NCBI GenBank assembly: GCA_018136815.1
Contig: CM030931.1
Location: 4,098,148-4,162,147, forward strand
Source: Isochrysis galbana
Taxonomy: Eukaryota > Haptophyta > Isochrysidales > Isochrysidaceae
Direction of reading: 5' to 3'
DNA: 64,000 bases
The translations under genes and the position numbers were made by a program. Below, piece by piece: positions 23,190 through 32,999 of the stretch. How positions within the stretch are numbered: the stretch's first letter is position 1; each line of letters begins with the position of its first letter. The notes below the pieces were generated by a model, which was not told the origin of the DNA, did no database searches, and worked only from the letters and a program-made list of their open reading frames with translations.

Positions 23190-23211
23190 CAACCAACTAT
23201 AAAGTTAGTTG
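23190..23211 (-). promoter_or_regulatory. LINE leader hairpin next to the start codon
   Basis: Sense strand CAACTAAC, loop TTTATA, GTTGGTTG: eight pairs including one G-U, ending two bases before the ATG. The hairpin recurs with changed sequence in the other copies (1,923-1,944; 9,701-9,718; 15,544-15,561; 39,840-39,859; 53,536-53,557). The pair closing the loop is C-G here and G-C in the 1.9-kb copy, a compensatory change. Its role is not known; template recognition or translation initiation are candidates. Confidence 0.75.
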
Positions 23212-23214
23212 TGG

Positions 23215-23229
23215 CATGCTTTACCTATA
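23215..23229. repeat. Target-site duplication, right copy
   Basis: CATGCTTTACCTATA, identical to 16,805-16,819; marks the 5' boundary of the LINE. Confidence 0.9.
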
Positions 23230-24278
23230 CGCTTTACGCTCGTATGGGTATGGGGGGTGTTGTGGTTCGGGAAAGAACCACACCTAGGCCTCCCCAAGAG
23301 GGAGCGCCTCCCGCCTCCCTGGGCTCTTGGCTTCCCCCGCTTTCGTTACCGTTACTCCCTCAAACTGACGGTTCCCTCTCCCTCCCACCGAGGCAATGGC
23401 GGCAAGTACGAGCGTACGAGTGTTCAACTCTCGCTACCATTCGTTCGGCATCTCAATCAGGTGTGGGGCTACCAGGGGAGCACTGCCATTGCTCGCTGAC
23501 ATGGACGGCCGCGATGATCTAATCCGGAGGATGCACCATACACAATACGCAATGGCAATGGCGGGCGCCGAGATTCCCTCACCCCTTGAGTTTTGGCCCT
23601 GTTTAGTGGTTGTTTGGGGCACACCTGACGCACTTGGCCACCCAAAGCAGGGAAAGGGGAGATGCAACGAGAGACCCTTGGGCCGGGGAGGGGGCAAACC
23701 TTGGGGGAAATCGGGGAGGCTTTGGCATTTGGTCAAAAGGCAGCAAAGGAGGCAGATATTTTCCGTTGTCTTCCCCAAGACAGCACGGTAGTCTTTTAGA
23801 CTATGCGTTTGCGCAACCGCTTAGAACCGCCATATGGCCCATGCATGGGCTCGCGCGTTAGCTTTGGGGGGCGGGGGGGGAGACGGTAACCCTTGGATTA
23901 GTGTTATGCCACGGGAGAAAACGACATTCAAATGATTACGAAAGTCTCTGCCATCCGCCTCAAAGTTTGCGCTCTGCTTCATGGTCTTTGGTGGACCACC
24001 TCTTTATGCCCAGTAGCCAATTCCTTCCTCTAAAGGCTTTGTCCGAGGCATCTCAATTCGGCAACTGAGGTAGTTGTATGTTTCTTTCTCCCTCTGACCC
24101 ACAATGTGCGCGCGATGCCGTGTCGTTCTTTGAGCAGCATGACTGCGGGTCTCCTTCTATCGACGGAACCCGCTCGACAGAGCGTGAGTAACATATGCGA
24201 ACGTGGAATGGACTCCAGTCTTCTCGTCAACCAAGTGTGCCGTGAAAGAGGCCAGCACACTTAAGCAATTTTTGTACA
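23230..24278. other. Intergenic
   Basis: No supported gene. Around 24,045-24,080 the string GAGGCATCTCAATTCGGCAACTGAGGTAGT resembles a stretch at ~40,028-40,058, indicating a dispersed repeat. Confidence 0.4.
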
Positions 24279-25394
24279 CTACTTCGCGTTGGGCAAAGCT
24301 CTATTCCTCGATGAAGCCGGGCCATCATCATCATCAGCAACCACTGCATCAGCATCGACAGTGGTTGCGGCTGGCGGGCGTCCATCCGCCGACCGCTGGT
24401 ATTCCTGCAACTCTGCCGCAAGCTTCTCATAATTGATTGGCTGAATTCGCACTGTGCCACTAGCACAAATGGATCCGTCTTCCACCTTCAAGCTATCGAT
24501 GTCGAGCCATTGCGGCAAAGGAATGCCAGCTCCACGGAGAAAAGGAAGGCCAACCTCCAGCTTTGCACCGAGCCCTTCAAAAGTTGAGATCAGCTCAGGC
24601 GACTGGAGGACAATGAGCTTCTCAACACGAGATACCCGAACACGTGTGCGCACCCGGAGCCCCTCCAATGTGAGGTTCGAACCGTCTTCCGCCCTCGTGG
24701 ACCCGTCTGCGACCAGCGTCACACTTCCATCTCGTAGCGATTCAATGGATCGCAGCTGGATGCGGAGGGCGTCTGAGTCCGCTGGAAGCACCCGCCCGAT
24801 AGCAGCCGACGCGCCGGAGCGGATCACTTCACGCAAGAGAGCCTCAAGTGAAGCAAAAAGGATGGGTGACCGAGTCAGGTCGTCTTGGCTGAACCTGACG
24901 GAGAAGGATGCCTCGGCGGGCTCGAGGAGATTTGGGAGCGTGGGAGGGCTGGCAAACGGACTGCCAAACTCCGCAGAGAGACCGCGAGGAAATGCGAGAT
25001 TTGCGGAAGACACGCGGAAGCCCCCAGCTGAAACCCCCGTCGCGCTCAAGCTGACCGAGTCGACTGAGCCCGGTTTTTGCGGGAGTGTGATCATCTGCCA
25101 GGAGGAAGAGGCCTCCACCGTAATACTCAACGAGCCAAGCTCCTCGCACGCCGCGCGCAGCAGCAGCTCTAGCCCCCTCTGCGCAGCGATCGCAACAAGG
25201 GTCTTGTCGGTGCCAAGCGCAGCCTGCACCGAGGTCTCGAGGCGCAACGCGAGTGACTCGAGCGAAGCTGTGGGCGGGACGGAGGGTGGGCCAGCAGGCT
25301 CAGCTGACTTCCGCATGCAGCACCCTCTCCCATCCACGACTGGCCTCGGGAGTAGTAGCGAGGCAAGAGAGACGACCGCAGTGATCGCCGCCAT
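24279..25394 (-). CDS. DUF2993-like (LmeA-type) lipid-binding protein
   Basis: A 371-residue intronless protein from the ATG at 25,394; the frame continues upstream but only as Ser/Leu low complexity. The N-terminus (MAAITAVVSLASLLLP) is hydrophobic like a signal peptide or the first part of a bipartite plastid leader. The body alternates beta-like stretches (DGSVTLVADGSTRAEDGSNL; ITVEASSSWQMITLP; ASGTVRIQPINYEKL) with helices, matching the DUF2993 layout found in cyanobacteria, plastid lineages and actinobacterial LmeA, which bind phospholipid at a membrane. The C-terminus is acidic and disordered. The family call rests on pattern recognition. A LINE fragment lies ~160 bp upstream of the start. 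Confidence 0.55.
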   Translation of the reverse strand: MAAITAVVSLASLLLPRPVVDGRGCCMRKSAEPAGPPSVPPTASLESLALRLETSVQAALGTDKTLVAIAAQRGLELLLRAACEELGSLSITVEASSSWQMITLPQKPGSVDSVSLSATGVSAGGFRVSSANLAFPRGLSAEFGSPFASPPTLPNLLEPAEASFSVRFSQDDLTRSPILFASLEALLREVIRSGASAAIGRVLPADSDALRIQLRSIESLRDGSVTLVADGSTRAEDGSNLTLEGLRVRTRVRVSRVEKLIVLQSPELISTFEGLGAKLEVGLPFLRGAGIPLPQWLDIDSLKVEDGSICASGTVRIQPINYEKLAAELQEYQRSADGRPPAATTVDADAVVADDDDGPASSRNRALPNAK

Positions 25395-25554
25395 CGAGGA
25401 CGAAAAAGGACCAGATGGATTGAGGGAGAGGAGAGAGGGTAGGGAGAGTAGTTGTGGGTTTAAGAACAAATAAGAGGAGGAGAGGAAGAGGGGAGGAGAG
25501 AGGGTAGAGAGGAGGAGGAGAGAGAGAGGGGATGATGCGGGAAGATGATGCAAT

Positions 25555-25645
25555 TTCAGAGTAGTAGACTACATCCCTGTCGACGCCCAAGAGCTCAAGT
25601 AGAAATTCGACGATGGCGGCGTATGCCGTCGTGACGCTCACGGAG
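25555..25645 (-). mobile_element. Short LINE N-terminal fragment
   Basis: The minus-strand translation TTAYAAIVEFLLELLGVD matches the full-length LINE segment TAVYAAIVELLLELEGVD. Only ~90 bp are preserved, at the 5' flank of the DUF2993-like gene. Confidence 0.6.
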
Positions 25646-25649
25646 AGGT

Positions 25650-26879
25650 TCTCCTTCTTAGTGAAAGGACATCGGCAATCAAACAGCGATGGCCGCCATC
25701 GCCATCCCTACAAATAGTTCTGATCTTTCACAACTAAATTTATAATTATGTATAATGTATAATGTTTTATATCCTAATCCTAGCCAATGCCAATAGCCAA
25801 CCCCACTAGCCATTAGCGAATTGGACAACGTTTCAGTCCCGGAATCCCGCCATGCCTGACGAGCCAGGTGGCAAAATACACAAAGCATCGTTTCTAGACT
25901 CCTAGCACTGTAGTGGTGTTCTTGTTCTTGATTGAGGTAGGGGCCGGGGCATGTACTCACGGGAGTTTTATTATTGCCGATCAAGTGAGAGTTGTGACAA
26001 CAACGGTGGCGGCGATCGCGGTCGGAAGGCAGTCGAGCCCACCGGTGGTGTCGCGAGCCAAGGAGAGTGGCTCATGCCGCGCCCAGGTGTGCGCCTTCAA
26101 CCCATACATACCCCCAGAGGGTGGTTGGAACTTGGTTGGGAGGTTTCTACCAATTGTTCCAAATGCACATTGCCCATGCAAGCCTCCTCTGCCAAGAAGC
26201 AAGAAGCGCTCGCACTCACACAAGAGGGGGGTGCTTGGCCACCCATTGCATGACAACACACAACACGAATTTTGTGGCTGCACGGACAGTGATAGGGCGG
26301 TCAAACAGTGTTTTTATTAGGGGTAAAAAGAATGAGAATGACCATCTCAGCAGAATTGAGGAAAAACGATACTACTTAGAAAATCATAAAACTACTTTTA
26401 TGATTCTTGCGCCCTCGCCTCCGGCGGCCCCCCCCCCCCCCCCCCGCGCCCCGCCGCCGCGTGGCCTCCCCCCCCCCTCCCCCCTCCCCCCCCCCACCCG
26501 CCACCGGCTCCCGCCAGGCCCCGCCAGGTGTTAGGCGTGTCCCGAAAAGTGGGATGGGGTACCGTGGGGGAAAAGTTGATAGCACGCGCTTTCCAACTCA
26601 ATGCTAACATAACATTCTAAGCGAAAAAAAAACTATCACCTGTTCCTCTTTTGACGGAACGCGAGTTAACCTTGCCAACCCTGCACCCTGCACTCACATG
26701 CCCACGCGTCGCCTGCGCGTTCCACCTGCGCGCGGCCGCGCGTGTCCCCGTGCGCTGCGACGAGGCGGCGCTCGCGCGTGTCCCGATAGGTGATGTTGTA
26801 ATTTGACCGCTCATTCCCTCGCGCCCTCGTGCACGCTGCCGCGCCGCCCGCCAAAGCAAGCAGCAACCGCAGCAATGAC
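25650..26879. other. Intergenic with repeat traces
   Basis: AT-rich at 25,720-25,800. GGGCGGTCAAACAG at 26,295-26,308 recurs at 56,547-56,560 and, inverted, at 40,069-40,082. A poly-C block at 26,430-26,500 is highly simple. No gene is supported. Confidence 0.45.
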
Positions 26880-27055
26880 AATGACAAGTGGAAGTGCGTC
26901 AACACTGTGCCAACACCAACACCTGTCGCTTGTCGTGCCCTGCGTAAACACTTACAAGAGGCCAGATGGGTTAACACCTTACCCAACCAAGCTACTGTAA
27001 TGGGCCCTCAAGGTCAAGGGCGCGTCAACGTGAACCCATACGCCCTAGCTGTAGC
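26880..27055 (-). repeat. Dispersed repeat, copy 2
   Basis: Inverted relative to 485-640, sharing the GGCGTATGGGTTCACGTTGAC and GGTGTTAACCCATCTGGCCTCTT blocks. Class unknown. Confidence 0.55.
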
Positions 27056-27643
27056 TGGTGGGTAATATGAATATAGCGGATAGCGGCGAGGGGGGCAGAT
27101 ATGAAGGGATACGGGGCATACTTTTGTGTGTGTGTGTGTGAGGCATCAACACCAACCAAGGAGTACGGCCAAATGCGCTACGGTTTGTTGTGATAGTACC
27201 GGGCTAGTGGCAGTAGTGGTAGTGGTACTAACACTCAGATGTTTTATCAGATGTTTTATTATATATCTGATCTTTGATGACGTAAACATGAAGATAAAAT
27301 TTTCCGTGAGAGGCTCGCCTCCCCCCCCTCCCCACTTCTCACTGTGTTGCCACAGACATGTTCTCCGTAAATATCCACCAGACTGCTCATGCAGTCCATA
27401 TATTAGAGGGAGCTTGCAAACGGACGAATAAGAAATGATGCTCACAAGGCGTTCAAAGTCGCACTAGCACCAAGGTTTTACAGTCCACGTTCAGAGTAGA
27501 AAAGTGACGAGATGGCAGCATAAGTAGATGCATGGCGCCATTTTGACGTCGCGTCATCCATGAGCGCAACAAGACTGAAATGAAGACGCGAAGCAATGCA
27601 AAGGCTGGACGTAGGAGTAAGCATCATGGATCGCGATGACAAC
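27056..27643. other. Intergenic, 3' flank of the desaturase gene
   Basis: Contains a short TG repeat at ~27,125-27,140. Otherwise nothing recognised. Confidence 0.4.
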
Positions 27644-29014
27644 TCAAATCTGCTTGAAGATGGGTTCCGAGCTCGGGTTGCCCGGCTTTTGGGGTGCCAG
27701 AGCTTGCTTCTTCAGCAAAGCCACATTGTCGGCAATAATTTGGAATTCTCCAGTGACGCGATAGTCGAGGTTGTGCTCCTCGCTGAAGCGCTTGAGCACC
27801 TTGGAGAGCTCTGGGTAGCGGTAGCGTGGCATTGTCGGGAAGAGGTGATGTTCAAGCTGCCATTGCATACCGCCCCACAAGATGTTGGAAATCCAGTTGT
27901 TGCACTTAGCATCACGAGTCGAGCGGAACTGAGCCTCCACGAAATCGTACTTACGCAGTGTGTTGCCGAGGAAAATTTCCTCCGACTGGTGAGTCACCGT
28001 CACGATGGTGGCCGTGATGAACCCAGACAACCAAATGGAGAGAAAAAGAGAGCGGAAGGGCACAAGCGCGGCAAAGGCACCCCAGTGAATTGCTAGCCGG
28101 ATCGCCTCGGGCCACTTCTTGTGTTTGAGCACGTAGCGGATAGAGTCGAAGCGCCAGTACAAAAACAGAATGGAGTAGGGAAGCGGCCAGTAGACATGCT
28201 GCCAGCGGCGCAGCCAGGGTACATCATTCTTTGGGTCGGGCTGCCATAAGTGCAGAGCCGGGTCCAGTGCGATATCCTCATCGTAGCCGACTTCATTGGT
28301 GAGGGCATGGTGCATGTTGTGCTTGTTAGACCACCAAGTGGTCGACATCCCCCCGACAAGTTCGCCGAAGCCGCGCATTGCCCACGCAAAGGGCTGACGG
28401 CCATGAACATAGTCGTGCGCCAACCAGCCAGCCAACGTGTTCGCCACTGCGAGAAGCAGGATGCCAGCAAAAGCCTTTACAGGACCGGTGGCAGAGCGCG
28501 CAAATGAAACGCCGGCAGCCAAGGTAGCGGCCCACGGCAGCAGTTTTTTCACCTCACCAAGCGGCTGCGTCTTGAACCACCCCTCGTCCACAAGCTTTTG
28601 ACGTAGTTCCCGGAACGCATACGTCGCCTCGGTCGGCGGCCGTACCCCTTCGGGAGGTGATTTCGACTTGGGCAGGCGCTGGAACATATTGATGGCTTTG
28701 TCGGAGTGGAATGCGTACATCACCTCGGTGGCGTCCGAGTTATTATAGGCGTCAATCCAATGAGTGCCGGCCGGATGCGCCGCACGCCAGTTCGTTAGAT
28801 CATACCATTCATCGTCAATACGCACATTAAGCCGTCCCTTGGTGGGCTTCGGCACCTTGGCGTTGGCCGGGGGTGCTGTCTCGGGAACCTGCGCTACCAC
28901 TGATGCGCGCAGCGAGACGAGCTGCGGCCGGTATGCGGAAGCGTGCGCGAGGCTGAGGGCAAGTGCCGAGGGCAGAGCGGAGAGGGCAAGAGCGAGCACT
29001 GCTGAGGTGTGCAT
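27644..29014 (-). CDS. Cytochrome b5-fused front-end fatty-acid desaturase
   Basis: A 456-residue intronless protein from the ATG at 29,014. The leader is hydrophobic and ends ALSLAHASAYRPQL, resembling the signal-peptide boundary (ASA before an aromatic) of proteins sent to secondary plastids. Residues ~55-115 are a cytochrome b5-like domain in which the usual HPGG heme motif reads HPAG. Three histidine boxes follow: HDYVHG (~200), HNMHH (~233) and QLEHH (~387), with hydrophobic spans between. The Q in the third box is diagnostic of front-end desaturases, which insert a double bond between an existing one and the carboxyl end in polyunsaturated fatty-acid synthesis. Regioselectivity (delta-4, -5, -6 or -8) cannot be told; plastid location is inference. 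Confidence 0.88.
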   Translation of the reverse strand: MHTSAVLALALSALPSALALSLAHASAYRPQLVSLRASVVAQVPETAPPANAKVPKPTKGRLNVRIDDEWYDLTNWRAAHPAGTHWIDAYNNSDATEVMYAFHSDKAINMFQRLPKSKSPPEGVRPPTEATYAFRELRQKLVDEGWFKTQPLGEVKKLLPWAATLAAGVSFARSATGPVKAFAGILLLAVANTLAGWLAHDYVHGRQPFAWAMRGFGELVGGMSTTWWSNKHNMHHALTNEVGYDEDIALDPALHLWQPDPKNDVPWLRRWQHVYWPLPYSILFLYWRFDSIRYVLKHKKWPEAIRLAIHWGAFAALVPFRSLFLSIWLSGFITATIVTVTHQSEEIFLGNTLRKYDFVEAQFRSTRDAKCNNWISNILWGGMQWQLEHHLFPTMPRYRYPELSKVLKRFSEEHNLDYRVTGEFQIIADNVALLKKQALAPQKPGNPSSEPIFKQI

Positions 29015-29988
29015 GTGGCTTCTGTGGGTTCGTGGGGGCTTCGTTAGCTCGCGATGGCACACGCGGAGGAGGAGGCGAGAAGGGGGATGGCGGGAAAGGG
29101 GGGGAGGGCGAGAGGGGGGGAGAAGGGAAGGAGGAAGGGGGGGAGGGCGAAGAAAGAAGGGGAGGTGGAGAGGCTGGAGCGGGGCGCTGTCTATCGCGAG
29201 GAGAGACCGGCGATCGCCCCCCCTCCGCGCGGAGCAGCAATGAAGCCTGAGATCGTCTTGCCAGTCGCGATGAGAGGGACCCCGCTAGGTTTCATTCAAT
29301 GAAAGGGGCGATTCTTTGACGTGATTGGATGTGGCGTCTGTGTGTGTTGTGGTGGTCGGTCACTCGTTCCCACCCTCTTCTTTCTTCTTGAGAGCCTCTC
29401 TCTCCGCGCGCCGCGAGACCAGCATCTCCTCGCCCTTCTTACCTCGTAGGGAGAGGAGAGGTGTTACAGAGTAAAATAGAGTGCGAGAGGAAGGGAACAA
29501 CAGCAGGCAGGGTGCGCGCCTGGGCGAGAGAAGAGAAGAGAAGAGAAGAGAGAGAGAGTAAGAGTCTGGCTCGAGCGAGGAGGAGGAGGGGCCGAAACGG
29601 CATCGGAGTTTTCCTTCTCTTCCTCTCGGAAACCTCGCCCCCCCCCCCCCCCCCCCCTCTCCCCCTCCCCCCCCGCCCCCCCCCCGCGGGCTTTCCGGGT
29701 GTTTTCGGGGGGCGTCCTCGTCGCCGACCCGCGCCAGCACGCTTCCCCGCCGCACCTCACAACCTGTGCCCTGTGCCCGACCTTTTGAACTTCTAAGGTG
29801 GTGCCGCACACGGCCTTGCATGCTTGCATGGGCCTTGGGCGCTTGGGCGGGTGGGCCTGACATCTTATGTCCGTCGTTCGTTCGTCTGTATGTATCATGC
29901 ATCCTCATTCAGCATGCTTGCCCTTGCGATCAGAAGGGTTCGTCCTACAATATACGATTCTATCATTCTATAATCCTACAATTTCGAC
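29015..29988. other. Desaturase upstream region and intergenic
   Basis: Purine-rich 29,040-29,200 directly upstream of the start, then a ~19-base poly-C run near 29,640 inside CT-rich sequence. No further gene is supported. Confidence 0.4.
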
Positions 29989-30160
29989 CCTAGATGGGAA
30001 ATACGTATTTACCGTATTTGGCCAGAGGCCAGAGGCCAAATACAGCGCGTCCTGGGTTGTAGGCCTCGAATGTATTTGAAATGTATTTGGCCTCAGGCCA
30101 AATACATATGTATTTGGCTGTATGTATTTGCAGGCCCCAGCACCATATTTCCCATCCAGG
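29989..30160. mobile_element. hAT-like MITE, 172 bp
   Basis: Terminal inverted repeats CCTAGATGGGAAATACG (left) and CCTGGATGGGAAATATGG (complement of the right end) are flanked by the 8-bp direct repeat ATTTCGAC at 29,981-29,988 and 30,161-30,168. The interior consists of palindromic GTATTTGGCC/GGCCAAATAC units. There is no coding capacity. The 8-bp duplication fits hAT (or P) superfamilies, and the GATGGGA end resembles the 57-kb element. Confidence 0.8.
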
Positions 30161-30686
30161 ATTTCGACGGATCCGTAGGATTCTGTGCACCATATTGCAT
30201 ATTTATTGGCCCAATATCCCTCGGGCACTCGAGGCTCGAGGGCTTGTACACTTGCCTCTTCCTGCATGCCCTGACTAGGTTCCCCTCGCGACTCCCCCCG
30301 TCCGTCGCGCCCCGATTCCCTTCCCTTCTCCCCTTTCCCGCCGTTTCCCCGAGTGCTCCCTTGAGTTTCCGCCCCCTTTCCGTCCATTATTTCCCCGCGC
30401 GCCCCCCGCCCTCCCCCGCGCGCGCGTGACGTTTTCCTCTGGTGTCCTCCGAACCCTCTGTGCTATCGCCCGATCGCCCCTCGTGCTCCTCCCGTCTGCT
30501 CCTGCTCCTGCCCTCGCCCTCGTGCTACGGTGCCCCGTGATGACTGAGAACGCGCCCGCGCCGTCCGACCTGTCCCCGCGTGCTCCCTCAGTCCCCTCTC
30601 GCCCACCCTCCATGCCCCACGTGGGTCAGATTCCTCATGTAATGTCTCAACTCTCTCTCACACCAGACCACTCCACAGCCACAGCA

Positions 30687-32240
30687 TCACTCAGCACACC
30701 GTTTGCCACAGACGAAACAGGCCGGGGAGCGGCTCGAGCGCGTTGGACGAGGGTTGGCGGCTGCGGCGTGGACGATGGGCTCGGCGTGAGGCACGGGCGG
30801 CTCGGGGGCGGGGGAGGCGTCGGCGGCGAATGCGGAGGGGGACGGGGAGGAGCGGAGCCAGAGGGCGATGGTGGCGATAAGTTGGGGCATGGACCAGGCC
30901 AGGCGGCCTTGGATGTCTATGATGCTCCAACAGTACCTTTTACTACTTTTGCCAATAGCAAAAGCTCCATCGGACCTTATAGCTTTTAATAGTCCAACAG
31001 TAGCGCCAACCAGTACAAGTACAAGTAAAGATGATTTTTATTTTTATTTTTATGAGTGTAGTGTCCCCGGCTCCCGCGCTCCCGCGCCTCCGCGTGCGCG
31101 CTGCAACCGCCTCCCTCCTGTCCGACCCGTGTGACGTGCGACGTGCGCGCGCGGTATGTGTGGCATGCATAAATAATGTATCTATATCTATCCATCTCTA
31201 GCTCGTGTCTCATGCGATTCTCCACTTGTTTGTTCTCCTCCTCTCTCCTCTGCCCATCGGCCCACGGCCCACGGTCGCTCGGCGCGCGCTGCGCTGCAGG
31301 GCGCCACGCACTAGTTTTATTTTTAGAGGCCCTGGGTTTTGTTTTTGCTGGCCAAAAAGCTTTTGCTGTTGCTGTTACAAGCAAAGGCGGCCTGAGCACC
31401 AATAGCTGTTGCACTGTTGGAGCATCATAGTTGGATGTGCGCTTCGCTGAGCTCGCGGAGGGCTTGCGCGCGACGGGGGGCGATAGCGTCCGGGAGCTTG
31501 CGGATCAGCATGCGATGGAGGGCTAAGTAAGGGGTCGGCCGGGTTGAAGGAGAAGGAGGGGAGACGGCGGAAACGGGAGATGGCGATTTGCGCCGCTCGG
31601 TGTGCTTCGTCGGGTGGCATGCCGGGTGCGAAGGGGTGAAAGGAGAGGAAAGCTTCCTCGGCGTCTTCGGCGGCTCGGCGGCGGCGCCGGTGAGCACGGA
31701 CATGGAGGACTCGATGCGGGCAAGAAGGGCGCGGCCTCCGTCCATTGACTCCTCGGGGCAATCCTCGAGGAAGTTGACGACCCGCGTCGCCGTCGGCGAG
31801 AGGCAGTCAAGGACGATCGAAGATAGGGAGCGGTCGAGGAAACGCTCGGAGGCGAGAGTGGGGGAGGAGAGAGGGCGTCGGAAGAAGGCGCGGAACGGTT
31901 CGTGCGCGAGGATGCACCGCGTGGAGAGGCGGCGGAACCAGGAGGCGTAGGAGTAGGAGTCGGGGTCGAGGTCGTACGCGAGGGCGGTGGTGGATCCGGG
32001 CGGCAGGGAGATAAGGCGGGGCGGGCGATCCGAGCGAGAGCCGTTGTAGTCGAGCAGGTTGTGGTCGAGGTCGTAGAGGTCCGACGGGGGCGTCGATGAT
32101 GGGGGGGGCGGGGGAGGCGGGGGTGGCGGGGGCCTCGCTGGCCAGGGAGGCGGCGGTGGGGGAGGCGGTGGGGGCGGCGGCGGCGGGGGCGGCGGCGGCG
32201 GCGGCGGTGGCGGTGTGGCGGTGGCGGTGAGGGCAGTGCA
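30687..32240 (-). pseudogene. Retrotransposon Gag-like gene split by a MITE
   Basis: On the minus strand a frame open from ~32,240 to 31,425 begins with a poly-proline stretch and continues with helices typical of Gag (SYASWFRRLSTRCILAHEPF; DRSLSSIVLDCLSP; DGGRALLARIESSM). It is cut at codons EAHIQ by a 514-bp TIR element. On the far side, after one copy of the 8-bp duplication, the same frame continues (LAWSMPQLIATIALWLRSS) to a CxxC-containing end (CFVCGKRC) at 30,687. The clean continuation shows that the element landed in an intact frame. No pol gene adjoins. Start codon not identified. Confidence 0.6.
30917..31430. mobile_element. hAT-like non-autonomous TIR element, 514 bp
   Basis: Perfect 18-bp terminal inverted repeats CTATGATGCTCCAACAGT are flanked by the perfect 8-bp target duplication TTGGATGT (30,909-30,916 and 31,431-31,438). 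The interior has AT-rich subterminal parts and a GC-rich middle with no protein frame. It interrupts the Gag-like gene. Confidence 0.9.
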
Positions 32241-32499
32241 TCTCCTTGCGGTGCGGCGCGGCCTCGCGCACCCTCTCCATTGTTGAGGTCACCGGGAGCC
32301 CTCAATAGTGCCCCACTGCGCTTAGTGAGTGGAACGCTCTCAATACGTGTCTCCACAGCGCGACTTGTTGAGTCGCTCTATTGCGACCTTGTTGAGAGCC
32401 TATTGCGCCGTTGCAAAAACCCTCGAGGGAGTACTTTAGTGTTCCATTGATCAGCATGCCGCTCTCTCTCTTCTGGCAGCAAAAAAGAAAATTTCCCAG

Positions 32500-32765
32500 C
32501 GCGCCCCCAGCCCATTCTCTCTCTCTCTCTCTCATCTCTCTCGCTCCCTCCCTCCCTCCCTCCCTCCCTCCCTCTCCCTCCCTCCCTCCCCCTCCCTCTC
32601 TCTCTCCTTCCCCCCGGCTCTTCTGGCCAGAGAGATGCTACTTATATGAAGAGAGAGAGAGAGAGAGAGAGAGAAGAGAGAGAGAGTGACTTCTGGCCAG
32701 AGAGATGCTACTTGGAGTATATGAAGAGAGAGAGAGAGAGAGAGAGAAGAGAGAGAGAGTGACCA
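32500..32765. repeat. CT/GA microsatellites with a tandem duplication
   Basis: CT-rich tract, then two tandem copies (~32,625-32,690 and 32,691-32,762) of a unit beginning TTCTGGCCAGAGAGATGCTACTT and ending in GA repeats. Lies upstream of the PRORP gene. Confidence 0.7.
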
Positions 32766-32999
32766 TCTCTCGGGGGCGGTCGGCCCGTGAAGCTCCCGCG
32801 TGGCCTCCGCGTCGGGCGGCGTGGCGCTCCACCAAGCCTCTGCCCTGTCTATCTCGCACTCACACCTGCTCCACGAGAGCTCGCCCTCTGCCGCGCCTCG
32901 ACCTCTCTCTGTTTCCCCGGAGCCGCACTCGCTCCCGAGCCAGCTCGCCCGCTGGGTCAGCAAGCTCACCTTGGCTCTTCCCTCACCCCGCTCATCCAC

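Larger units (their letters stand above)
16820..23214 (-). mobile_element. Full-length LINE-type non-LTR retrotransposon
   Basis: A ~6.4-kb insertion flanked by perfect 15-bp direct repeats. On the sense (minus) strand it comprises a 27-nt leader containing an 8-bp hairpin, one very long protein frame (start 23,187) that continues after a single frameshift near 18,000 to a stop at 17,183, and a ~360-bp 3' untranslated region ending in AAGAAG plus a T-run. Gag-like N-terminus, CCCH finger(s), AP endonuclease, RT and C-terminal CCHC knuckle all lie in one frame apart from the shift, as in single-ORF LINE clades. The intact TSD and nearly intact frame suggest recent insertion. Confidence 0.93.

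Noticed and set aside
28764-29243. Plus-strand frame opposite the desaturase start
   Set aside because: Antisense to a well-supported gene and of biased composition.
30000-30130. Palindromic GTATTTGGCC cluster as a replication origin or CRISPR
   Set aside because: Lies inside a TIR element with an 8-bp TSD, which explains it.
31523-32356. 277-codon Arg/Pro/Ser/Thr-rich minus frame
   Set aside because: A different minus frame over the same DNA gives a coherent Gag-like sequence that continues beyond the MITE.
32787-32999. Upstream extension of PRORP
   Set aside because: Opens with GTG, contains no ATG before 33,000, and lacks PRORP similarity.
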